From Clostridia bacterium (lineage in GTDB: Bacteria > Bacillota_A > Clostridia > Oscillospirales > CAG-272): DNA of 7,699 bases. The translations under genes were made by a program, and so were the position numbers. Location: positions 1 through 7,699 of the forward strand of contig JAFTDQ010000096.1 in assembly GCA_017454075.1 (NCBI GenBank), in the 5' to 3' direction. Below the pieces are notes generated by a model that was not told the origin of the DNA, searched no databases, and was given only the letters and a program-made list of their open reading frames with translations. Shown here piece by piece: positions 1 through 4,854 of this stretch. Position 1 is the first letter of the stretch; each line of letters opens with the position of its first letter.

Positions 1-88
1 GGCGATGGCGACAGGCGACAGATTGAACAAATCATCTGTGCCTTTGTTATAACAATCCCCCAGTCACATTCGGTGCCAGCGAAGGGGC

Positions 89-115
89 CCCGCAAAAATG
101 CCCGCATTTTTGGGG
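89..115. repeat. Hairpin inside the left repeat arm
   Basis: CAAAAATG (93-100) pairs with CATTTTTG (105-112) around a four-base loop. A further CCC/GGG clamp (89-91 with 113-115) is separated by one bulged G. It sits in the extra block that the right arm lacks. It is not followed by a T-run on either strand, so it is not a convincing terminator. Confidence 0.6.
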
Positions 116-123
116 AATCCCGT

Positions 124-142
124 CCCCCTTTACACAAGGGGG
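124..142. repeat. Repeat arm hairpin, left copy
   Basis: CCCCCTT (124-130) pairs with AAGGGGG (136-142) around TACAC. This is the inverted counterpart of the hairpin at 286-306, from which it differs at two compensating positions (CCCCC/GGGGG against CCTCC/GGAGG). The paired change keeps the stem intact, suggesting that the fold, not only the sequence, is maintained. Confidence 0.75.
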
Positions 143-176
143 CCTTTCGTTTGGCATTCTGCTGATTTTTTGAAAG

Positions 177-230
177 CCTTCTCCTTGAGGAGAAGGTGGT
201 CGCGGAGCGACCGGATGAGGTGGAGAAGAG
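177..230 (+). repeat. Double-hairpin module nested between the repeat arms
   Basis: Two adjacent perfect stems are visible. CCTTCTCC (177-184) pairs with GGAGAAGG (189-196), and GGTCGC (198-203) pairs with GCGACC (207-212) around GGA. They are followed by CGGATGAGGTGGAGAAG. From general knowledge, this arrangement of an AAGGAG-type hairpin, a GC hairpin and then GGATGAGG is a second dispersed-repeat type of gut Clostridia, so one repeat may be nested in another. No coding potential is evident. Confidence 0.6.
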
Positions 231-285
231 AACGCAGGGCAGTAATAATTTTCCGGTGGAGAAAAAGGGCGATGCAAAAAAGTCG

Positions 286-306
286 CCTCCCTTGTGTAAA
301 GGGAGG
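286..306. repeat. Repeat arm hairpin, right copy
   Basis: CCTCCCTT (286-293) pairs with AAGGGAGG (299-306) around GTGTA. Read on the minus strand it matches the 124-142 hairpin apart from a compensated base pair. It is followed on the plus strand by the outer arm block running to GGGATTG at 328-334. Confidence 0.75.
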
Positions 307-345
307 TGCCGAACGCAGTGAGGCGGAGGGATTGGCCTGACGCAT

Positions 346-379
346 AAAAATCCCCGGGGCTCCGTAACGGAGACCCGGG
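346..379 (-). terminator. Intrinsic terminator of the six-gene minus-strand operon
   Basis: Read on the minus strand, CCCGGG (379-374) and CTCCG (372-368) pair with CGGAG (364-360) and CCCGGG (358-353) around a TTA loop with one mismatch. The stem is followed closely by TTTTT (350-346). It begins about 10 bases after the stop of the DtxR-family gene and matches a classical Rho-independent terminator. Confidence 0.9.
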
Positions 380-389
380 AGTCTGACAA

Positions 390-779
390 CTATTGTGAGA
401 TGCTGCTTTTTATGGCGTCGAAGGTCTCGTCGCTTATGACGTGCTCAATGCGGCAGGCGTCGGCGTCGGCGACCTTATCGGGAACGCCGATTTTTTTGAG
501 CAGGCGGGAGATCACTCTGTGCCGTTCGTAGATCTTTGTAGCTATCTCGCGGCCGGCGTCGGTCAGGATGAGACCTCCGTTCTTTTCAACCGTGATATAC
601 CCTCGGTTTTTAAGGGTTGATACCGCGCGGCTCACGGAAGGGCGGGAAAATCCCATCTCCCCGGCGACGTCGATCGACCTCACGACGGGGTGATTTTCGG
701 AAAGGATAAGTATCGTTTCGAGATACATTTCCCCCGATTCGCGCATTTCCGGCGCGCTGTTTATCTTCAGCTCGGTCAT
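390..779 (-). CDS. DtxR/MntR-family metal-dependent transcriptional regulator
   Basis: This 129-residue protein has an N-terminal winged helix-turn-helix (about residues 15-75, with SIDVAGEMGFSRPSVSRAVS as the recognition region) and a helical metal-binding/dimerisation domain. It lacks the C-terminal SH3-like domain of corynebacterial DtxR and is slightly shorter than Bacillus MntR. By family alignment the primary metal site is M18, C109, E112 and H113 (motif ACRIEHVISDE), the DtxR-like iron-type set, since MntR has Asp at the first position and Glu at the second. H87 is kept, but the other ancillary ligands appear replaced (S91, A104). The start at 779 was chosen because ATGA at 779-776 overlaps the stop of the upstream desulfoferrodoxin gene; the longer in-frame extension to 935 runs inside that gene and is non-homologous. 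It is expected to bind DNA when loaded with Fe(II) or Mn(II) and to repress metal-uptake or stress genes, possibly its own operon. Targets are unknown. Confidence 0.9.
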   Translation of the reverse strand: MTELKINSAPEMRESGEMYLETILILSENHPVVRSIDVAGEMGFSRPSVSRAVSTLKNRGYITVEKNGGLILTDAGREIATKIYERHRVISRLLKKIGVPDKVADADACRIEHVISDETFDAIKSSISQ

Positions 780-1162
780 TTTTCCGGGAATCCTTCCCAG
801 AGCCCGTGGAGGTTGCAGTAGGCGAGGGCGGATATTATCTCCTCTCCGTCGAGCAGGGCGAAGCGCGCCTCCGGCGCGTCCTCCGGCGAGAGCGCCTTTC
901 TCTGATTTCCGAGCGTCGTGCGCAGAACGATCCATTCGATGCAGTGCTCAGGCGTCATGGGATGTGCTGCCGAGCCGATCTTCACGGTGACGGCGCCGGC
1001 CTCTCCGATGATGACCGGGACGTGCTTTTCCTGCGACGCGTCGACCGAGCCCGGAACGAGCTCCTTCATTTTTTCTCCGCAGCAGACGAGCGGAGCGCCT
1101 GTCCCTTTTACGACGGCGATTATCTGTCCGCAGCGATCGCACTTATAAAAATTTGTCTCCAT
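776..1162 (-). CDS. dfx: Desulfoferrodoxin (superoxide reductase)
   Basis: This 128-residue protein has the two-domain layout of class I superoxide reductases. The N-terminal desulforedoxin domain carries four cysteines for a rubredoxin-like Fe centre: C8, C11 and the adjacent pair C27-C28. The C-terminal domain has the Fe(His)4Cys active-site ligands H47, H67, H73, C116 and H119 in the motifs EKHVPV, HPMTPEHCIEW and YCNLHGLWEG. The conserved E45-K46 pair beside H47 assists catalysis in characterised members. It reduces superoxide to hydrogen peroxide in the cytoplasm of anaerobes without releasing oxygen, with electrons usually from rubredoxin. An AAGGAG site at 1174-1179 sits 11 bases before ATG and overlaps the stop of the upstream gene. 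Its stop overlaps the start of the metalloregulator gene by four bases, implying coupled synthesis. All ligands are present, so it should be active. Confidence 0.97.
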   Translation of the reverse strand: METNFYKCDRCGQIIAVVKGTGAPLVCCGEKMKELVPGSVDASQEKHVPVIIGEAGAVTVKIGSAAHPMTPEHCIEWIVLRTTLGNQRKALSPEDAPEARFALLDGEEIISALAYCNLHGLWEGFPEK

Positions 1163-1178
1163 TTCCGTTTCGTCTCCT

Positions 1179-2069
1179 TCAATAATCTCTGTCCCTCAGC
1201 CACTCGGGGCTTTCGGATCTTTTTCCGATATTCGGGCATATTACCGTCGTGTCGTCGGCGCTCACCCTGCCCGGCTCGATGATGAGCTCTTTTATGAAAT
1301 TCGCCTTTATGACGCCCGACCTGGGATTGAGCACGCTCTCGAGCCCGGTGACGACGTCGGCGTCGACGTCGGAGAACTCGAAGGCGAGGTCGGTGTTTAT
1401 CAGGGTGCAGTTCACGAGCTTCAGGTTTTCTATGTAGCAGAGGCCCTGATTGCTTTCTATCGAGCAGTTTATAAGGGTCAGGTTCCTGCTGTTCCACCCG
1501 AGATATTCCCCCGAAATGAAGGAGTTTTCCACGACGACGTTCTCGCTGTACCAGAAAGCGTCCTTCGTCGAGAGATGGGAATTCTTTATCACGACGCTGC
1601 GCGTCCCGTCAAAGGCGTAGTTTCCGTCGAGCCTCAGCCCGTCGATCTCCATATCCGAGCAGTTCATCGCGAAATAGTGCCCCTTTGCCGTGACGTTCCT
1701 GAGTCTGACGTCCGAACAGGTCCAGAGAGTCTCCTCGGCGTTTGTGAAGGATACGTCGGTGAGGGTCACCCCCCGGCATCTTCTGAAGTTTTTCGGGGCG
1801 GATATGACGGCGTCGGATACCGAGATGTTTTCGGTGTACCAAACTCCGGCGCGCGCCGTCTCGAGCCAGGTGCAGCCGCGGACGGTGACGTTCTTATCAT
1901 ACCAGAGGGGATATTTCCATCCGAAAATGCTCTTTTCGACGGTCACGTCGCGGCATTCCTTTATCGGCGACTCGCCGTTGTCGAAAACCGAGCCGTAAAC
2001 GCTTACGCCGCTCTGGCCGTATATGGGGCGCTCGCCCGTGAAATGCATTGATCTGTATTCTTTTGACAT
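1179..2069 (-). CDS. DUF3737 family beta-helix protein
   Basis: This 296-residue protein has no signal peptide. From about residue 35 to 235 it is built of short repeats such as DVTVEKSIF, NVTVRGCTW, DVRLRNVTA, NLTLINCSI and NLKLVNCTL, each alternating V/L-x-V/L with an N-x-x-F/W/C turn. This is the pattern of a right-handed parallel beta-helix, and together with the N-terminal FTGERPIYG it matches the DUF3737 family as I know it. The molecular function of that family is not established. Starting four bases after the stop of the nucleotidase gene, with only a weak ribosome site, it probably depends on translational coupling. ATG at 2048 (MHFTGERP) is an alternative start. Its stop overlaps the ribosome site of dfx. 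A sugar- or polymer-binding role would fit the fold, but nothing here shows it. Confidence 0.85.
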   Translation of the reverse strand: MSKEYRSMHFTGERPIYGQSGVSVYGSVFDNGESPIKECRDVTVEKSIFGWKYPLWYDKNVTVRGCTWLETARAGVWYTENISVSDAVISAPKNFRRCRGVTLTDVSFTNAEETLWTCSDVRLRNVTAKGHYFAMNCSDMEIDGLRLDGNYAFDGTRSVVIKNSHLSTKDAFWYSENVVVENSFISGEYLGWNSRNLTLINCSIESNQGLCYIENLKLVNCTLINTDLAFEFSDVDADVVTGLESVLNPRSGVIKANFIKELIIEPGRVSADDTTVICPNIGKRSESPEWLRDRDY

Positions 2070-2073
2070 TGTT

Positions 2074-3537
2074 TTACTCTATGACGTTCAGCCGTCTGTC
2101 CTGGGGCAGTCTGATGAGCTCCTTGCCCGACATATATTCTTCGATGACGTCGGTGCAGTTCGTAGCGAGCTTGCGGGTCGGCGCGTTTTCGCGCACTTCT
2201 TCAAGCGTGATCCCGAGGAAATCGTCCATGTTGTTGAAATGGTAATCCTGAAGCCCTACGGTGTAGAGCTTTTCGTCTTTTATATCCTGTCCGTCGAGGG
2301 AGAGACTCAGAAGCTCGCGCTTCGTCTTGTCGTAAACGATCCGGAAGCCCTTCGAGAACTGATAGAACTCGGTTATCCCGCGCCAGGCGTCGTCTCTCAG
2401 GATGTGTTTTATCATTTTTCTCAGCTGGGCGCCCGTCACGGTTATGCGGTGGATCGCGTCGCCGAACGGGAAGCAGGTGAGAAGGTCCTGACGGGTGACG
2501 ACCGTCCCGAGCTGCGCGCTCCTTATGGAGCCCGAGCCGGTGAACATTATATCGACGCCCGTCATATCGCGGAAGCCGTCCGAGAATATCCGCCCGAGCT
2601 CGGTCTCGGTGTTCCTCGCGGGATGGGAGTACACGTCGGCGAAGCGGGTGAGGATGCAGTTGTATTTTGAGTCCGTCTCATTCTTGTAGTGGAGGATTAT
2701 GTCCTCGATCTCGGGATCATGGGGGCAGTTTTCCTCGTTTATCTCGAAGAGCTCCCATTTATAGCTCTCGATGCGGTTCTCGTCCGTGTCGACTGTGATG
2801 TCAAAACGCCCGATCTGGTTGGTCCCGTAGGCGGCCTGAACGATCGGTATGCCGTTCACGATGACCGGCTCGTCGAGCTTCGTGTGCGAATGACCGCCGA
2901 TAATGACGTCGACGCCCCATTCCGGGTCGAGCATTTTGGCGAGCTCGATGTCCGCCTCTATGCCGATATGGGTGAGGAGGACCGTCAGATCGATGTCCGT
3001 CGTCCTGTAAGAATTGCAGATCTTTCCGACCTCGTTCGCCGCCTCGCGTATGTCGACGAACGAGCCGATAAGGGCGTCCGGGCGGATCGAGGCGAGGGTC
3101 TCCTCCGTCAGGATGCCGATGAACATGACCTTCATGTTCCCGACCTCGATGACGTACTGAGACCTGAAAAGCCGTCTGTGGTTCGTAGTCAGGTACATAT
3201 TCGCGTTGATTATCGGGAACGCGGCGCACTTTTCGATGAAGAGCAGATGCGCGAGCCCGTAGTCGACCTCGTGGTTGCCGAGCGTGACGACGTCGGGCGC
3301 GAGCATGTTCATTATCTCGATGGTGGAGATGCCCTTGTATTCGCTGTCGATCAGCGAGCCGCGGAACATGTCGCCGGCTATCGCGTAGATCACGTTTTCG
3401 TTTTCGCGGCGGGTCTTTCCGACGTAGCCGGAGAGCATCGACACGCCGCCGACGAGCTTTTCGTCGACCTGTTCGGCGAGGAAATCACCGTGGAGATCGT
3501 TCGAATGGAGAAGAATGAGTTTTTCGGTGTTGTGCAT
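2074..3537 (-). CDS. 5'-nucleotidase family metallophosphoesterase, cytoplasmic
   Basis: This 487-residue protein has the two domains of the UshA/5'-nucleotidase family. The N-terminal calcineurin-like domain (about 6-250) carries the dimetal motifs in order: SNDLHG (D14, H16), AGDMFRGS (D56), LGNHEVDYG (N88, H89), LLTHIG (H190) and GGHSH (H216, H218). The C-terminal substrate domain (about 300-470) has NTETELGRIFSD, TGSGSIRS, PFGDAIHRITVTGAQL and a YQFSKGFRIVYD segment that supplies aromatic base-stacking residues in the family. No signal peptide or anchor is present, unlike periplasmic UshA, so it should act in the cytoplasm, as expected for YunD-like Firmicutes members. It probably hydrolyses nucleoside monophosphates or related phosphoesters; exact substrate unknown. 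The ATG at 3537 has a GGAAG site nearby. It lies 41 bases after the SIMPL gene and 4 before DUF3737, inside the operon. Confidence 0.93.
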   Translation of the reverse strand: MHNTEKLILLHSNDLHGDFLAEQVDEKLVGGVSMLSGYVGKTRRENENVIYAIAGDMFRGSLIDSEYKGISTIEIMNMLAPDVVTLGNHEVDYGLAHLLFIEKCAAFPIINANMYLTTNHRRLFRSQYVIEVGNMKVMFIGILTEETLASIRPDALIGSFVDIREAANEVGKICNSYRTTDIDLTVLLTHIGIEADIELAKMLDPEWGVDVIIGGHSHTKLDEPVIVNGIPIVQAAYGTNQIGRFDITVDTDENRIESYKWELFEINEENCPHDPEIEDIILHYKNETDSKYNCILTRFADVYSHPARNTETELGRIFSDGFRDMTGVDIMFTGSGSIRSAQLGTVVTRQDLLTCFPFGDAIHRITVTGAQLRKMIKHILRDDAWRGITEFYQFSKGFRIVYDKTKRELLSLSLDGQDIKDEKLYTVGLQDYHFNNMDDFLGITLEEVRENAPTRKLATNCTDVIEEYMSGKELIRLPQDRRLNVIE

Positions 3538-3578
3538 TGTTTCGCTTCCGATCTGATTACTTGGTTTTTGCGGCTGAT

Positions 3579-4247
3579 TCAGATTATTTCCCAGGCGGCG
3601 CGTATCAGCGCCTCTTTTTCTATTTTTTCGGGCGCGACGGAGAGCGCGGGGGCGAGGGCGGCCTTTCTCAGCGTGAAGGGTCCGGCGGCGTCCTCGAACG
3701 TCGATTCGGAGTACATCCCCGGGTCGGAGCTGTCGCTGCTCATTTCGACGAGCCGTCCGAGCTCAACGCCCGAAGATCCGGCGAGCGTTTCCGCCTTGCG
3801 GCGGGCGTCTTCGACCGCGAGCGAGAGCATTTTATTTACGTGCCGGGAGGGGTCCTTCACCGTGAATCTGACGGAGATCCCGGGCTCCGCGCCGCATCCC
3901 GCCGCCGCAGAGACGGCCGCCGCCGCGGTCTTCCCGTCCGAGGGGACGGTGATCTTCAGGATCTGAGTGACCTCGTATCCGTCCGGTCTGTCGCGGTAAA
4001 CGCCTTCGGGATCCTGATATCCGACGCGGCGCTCGGATACGTTCCATCTCACGGACGTAACGGCGTCACCGGGGAATCCGGCTTCGGAGACCGCAGACGT
4101 CAGGAGCGCGGCTTTTTCGTCGACCTCGCGGACCGCCGCGGAATACTCGCCGCGGGATGAAAGAGTGACTGTTATCTCGGCGGTGTCGGGCGGTACGCTT
4201 ATCCGCCCGGTGCCGGTCACCCTGATAAGGCGCTGAAGCTCACTCAT
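3579..4247 (-). CDS. SIMPL domain (DUF541) protein
   Basis: This 222-residue protein opens with the family hallmark VTGTGRISVPPDTAEITVTL (10-29). Further family features are GYEVTQILKITVP in the middle and VEDARRKAETLAGSSGVELGRL towards the end, matching the conserved DARxKAxxLAxxxGxxLG helix of the SIMPL/YggE family. Many relatives such as YggE are exported; this one has no signal peptide or membrane segment and should be cytoplasmic. Members have been linked to oxidative stress and to membrane or surface assembly, but no enzymatic reaction is established. A GAGGG site precedes ATG at 4247. The start overlaps the end of the upstream microprotein gene by eight bases, so the two are likely coupled. 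Co-transcription with superoxide reductase and a metalloregulator is compatible with a stress role, which remains inference. Confidence 0.9.
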   Translation of the reverse strand: MSELQRLIRVTGTGRISVPPDTAEITVTLSSRGEYSAAVREVDEKAALLTSAVSEAGFPGDAVTSVRWNVSERRVGYQDPEGVYRDRPDGYEVTQILKITVPSDGKTAAAAVSAAAGCGAEPGISVRFTVKDPSRHVNKMLSLAVEDARRKAETLAGSSGVELGRLVEMSSDSSDPGMYSESTFEDAAGPFTLRKAALAPALSVAPEKIEKEALIRAAWEII

Positions 4248-4383
4248 CGTCGTCCCTCTTCTTTTTTCTGAAAATTATCGCGGTCACGATGACCCCGACG
4301 ACGGCCACCGCCGCGATGATAAGCATGATCGCGGTGTTGTCGCCCGTCGCCGCGTTATACGCGGCGGGGAAAAGCATGTCCAT
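4240..4383 (-). CDS. 47-residue membrane microprotein resembling a wall-anchor sorting tail
   Basis: The protein is a short N-terminal stretch (MDMLFPAAYNAATGDN), one hydrophobic helix (about 18-38, IAAVAVVGVIVTAIIF) and a charged end RKKKRDDDE. This order, a TGDN turn, a membrane span and a basic tail, matches the C-terminal sorting signal of sortase substrates (compare NPxTGD-type motifs), but the proline is missing (AATGD) and there is no passenger domain or separate signal peptide. The start at 4383 was chosen because GGGAGG (4391-4396) lies seven bases upstream. A longer in-frame reading to 4515 lacks a ribosome site and would span the promoter. It is the first gene of the operon and overlaps the SIMPL gene by eight bases. 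It could be a free-standing membrane peptide or a relic of a larger wall protein; function unknown. Confidence 0.75.
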   Translation of the reverse strand: MDMLFPAAYNAATGDNTAIMLIIAAVAVVGVIVTAIIFRKKKRDDDE

Positions 4384-4390
4384 ACCGGCG

Positions 4391-4396
4391 CCTCCC
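4391..4396 (-). promoter_or_regulatory. Ribosome binding site fixing the microprotein start
   Basis: GGGAGG on the minus strand, seven bases before ATG at 4383, is the only strong ribosome site in this reading frame. It decides the 47-residue form over the 91-residue one. Confidence 0.8.
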
Positions 4397-4414
4397 TTTT
4401 TTCTTTCATTAGAT

Positions 4415-4443
4415 ATGATAGCAGAAAAAAAGATTTTATGCAA
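4415..4443 (-). promoter_or_regulatory. Promoter of the six-gene minus-strand operon
   Basis: On the minus strand, TTGCAT (4443-4438) is followed after 17 bases by TATCAT (4420-4415). The -10 differs from TATAAT at one base and is preceded by TG-C, making it an extended -10 box that can compensate for the poor -35. Transcription would begin near 4408, giving a leader of roughly 25 bases before the microprotein ATG. Confidence 0.7.
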
Positions 4444-4448
4444 GGCAA
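4435..4448 (-). promoter_or_regulatory. Possible metalloregulator half-site over the -35 box
   Basis: The minus strand reads TTGCCTTGCATAAA across the -35 element. TTGCCTT resembles a half-site of MntR-type operators (TTTGCCTTAAGGAAA-like, from general knowledge), while the other half is degenerate. A regulator bound here would block polymerase, and a DtxR/MntR-family gene ends this operon. This is a weak match and an inference. Confidence 0.25.
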
Positions 4449-4455
4449 TTTTACC

Positions 4456-4473
4456 GTGAAACAAATAATTCAC
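4456..4473. promoter_or_regulatory. Inverted repeat upstream of the operon promoter
   Basis: GTGAA (4456-4460) and TTCAC (4469-4473) form an inverted repeat with an eight-base AT-rich spacer, 12 bases upstream of the leftward -35 box. The position suits an activator or upstream operator. Five-base arms can arise by chance, so support is slight. Confidence 0.3.
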
Positions 4474-4613
4474 AATTAAGTCCGCCACGCCGGGGATACA
4501 AAGGGCAGCGCGCATGATCGTTGAACACGCAAAAAATACATAAAAATCGCTTCTTTCATCTCATTTGTGACGACTTTTAAAAACGCTTGTCGGATTTCGG
4601 CCTTCTCGTGCGT

Positions 4614-4732
4614 TATAATATATGGGGGATTAAATAAGAGCGCACCGGTCACCACCGAACGGTGGAGGTGCTTTTCCCGTTGCCGCAAATCGGAGGCGCT
4701 AATAAATCAAAACTCATGATTTGCTGCAGCGC
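4614..4732 (+). ncRNA. Candidate structured RNA or leader with its own -10 box
   Basis: A perfect TATAAT (4614-4619) has no good -35 at the usual distance. It is followed by a GC-rich block in AT-rich surroundings. CCACC (4652-4656) pairs with GGTGG (4661-4665) around GAAC, and GCACC (4642-4646) pairs with GGTGC (4667-4671), followed by TTTT (4672-4675), like a small terminator or attenuator. GCGCT (4696-4700) can pair either with AGCGC upstream (4639-4643) or with AGCGC downstream (4728-4732, extended by AAATC/GATTT). I do not recognise a known riboswitch family here. Transcription through it would enter the promoter of the downstream gene pair. Confidence 0.35.
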
Positions 4733-4752
4733 AAAAATCAAATTAAAAAAAC

Positions 4753-4781
4753 TTGACAATGGGAGCGTAATTCGATATAAT
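4753..4781 (+). promoter_or_regulatory. Consensus sigma-A promoter of the surface-protein pair
   Basis: TTGACA (4753-4758), a 17-base spacer and TATAAT (4776-4781) match the vegetative consensus at all twelve positions. Transcription should start near 4788, leaving a leader of about 65 bases before ATG at 4855. This predicts strong expression unless repressed. Confidence 0.92.
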
Positions 4782-4784
4782 GTA

Positions 4785-4795
4785 ATTACTGTAAT
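4785..4795. promoter_or_regulatory. Palindrome at the predicted transcription start
   Basis: ATTAC-T-GTAAT is a perfect 11-base palindrome lying immediately after the -10 box, over the expected start point. A repressor bound here would silence the otherwise consensus promoter. No matching regulator gene is identifiable in the window. Confidence 0.35.
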
Positions 4796-4841
4796 AAAAG
4801 AACACAAATTTTTCCGAATCTAAAGTTTAAAAAACAAAAAT

Positions 4842-4847
4842 AGGAGG
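4842..4847 (+). promoter_or_regulatory. Perfect Shine-Dalgarno of the papain-like protein gene
   Basis: AGGAGG lies seven bases before ATG at 4855, the optimal arrangement, and settles the start of the secreted protein. Confidence 0.95.
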
Positions 4848-4854
4848 ATTTACT

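Larger units (their letters stand above)
53..334. repeat. Compound palindromic dispersed repeat (MITE-like)
   Basis: The two ends are inverted copies of one another. The left end reads CAATCCC then ...TTCGGTGCC and later CCCCCTTTACACAAGGGGG. The right end, read on the minus strand from 334, gives CAATCCC, ...TTCGGCACC, then CCTCCCTTTACACAAGGGAGG. The left arm carries about 45 extra bases between these two blocks. No open reading frame in it looks real. From general knowledge, blocks of the type CCTCCCTTTACACAAGGGAGG next to CAATCCCTCCG are scattered between genes in many gut Clostridia; copy number here cannot be checked. No target-site duplication is evident at the two edges, so calling it a miniature transposon is inference. 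Confidence 0.7.
4384..4854. other. Divergent intergenic region between the two operons
   Basis: These 471 bases separate the leftward six-gene operon from the rightward protease-like/lipoprotein pair. I see no credible gene in them. They hold the leftward promoter (4415-4443), a GTGAA/TTCAC inverted repeat, a lone good -10 box followed by GC-rich hairpins (4614-4732), and a perfect rightward promoter with a palindrome at its expected start point. Stretches around 4520-4600 and 4796-4841 show nothing recognisable beyond AT-rich leader sequence. Confidence 0.7.

Noticed and set aside
53..334. CRISPR array
   Set aside because: The repeats are inverted and unequal, with no regular direct repeat-spacer periodicity and no cas genes nearby.
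98..340. Short frames on both strands within the first 345 bases
   Set aside because: They run through palindromic repeats and their products are repeat translations rich in Arg and Pro.
780..935. N-terminal extension of the metalloregulator to 935
   Set aside because: The extra 52 residues are Arg/Gly/Ala-rich, unlike the DtxR family, and lie wholly inside the desulfoferrodoxin gene; the ATGA overlap at 776-779 gives a normal start.
2023..2670. Plus-strand open frame of 215 codons
   Set aside because: It is antisense to the nucleotidase and the start of the DUF3737 gene; all conserved motifs are on the other strand.
2689..3966. Long plus-strand open frame of 425 codons
   Set aside because: It lies opposite the 5'-nucleotidase and SIMPL genes, is rich in Asp, Arg and Val as expected for an antisense shadow of GC-rich coding sequence, and has no family motif.
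4384..4515. Extension of the microprotein to 91 residues
   Set aside because: The extension covers the operon promoter and has no ribosome site; GGGAGG before 4383 marks the start.
4476..4688. Minus-strand 70-codon frame in the intergenic region
   Set aside because: No ribosome site, crosses the candidate RNA hairpins and the -10 box, and shows no domain or compositional sign of coding.
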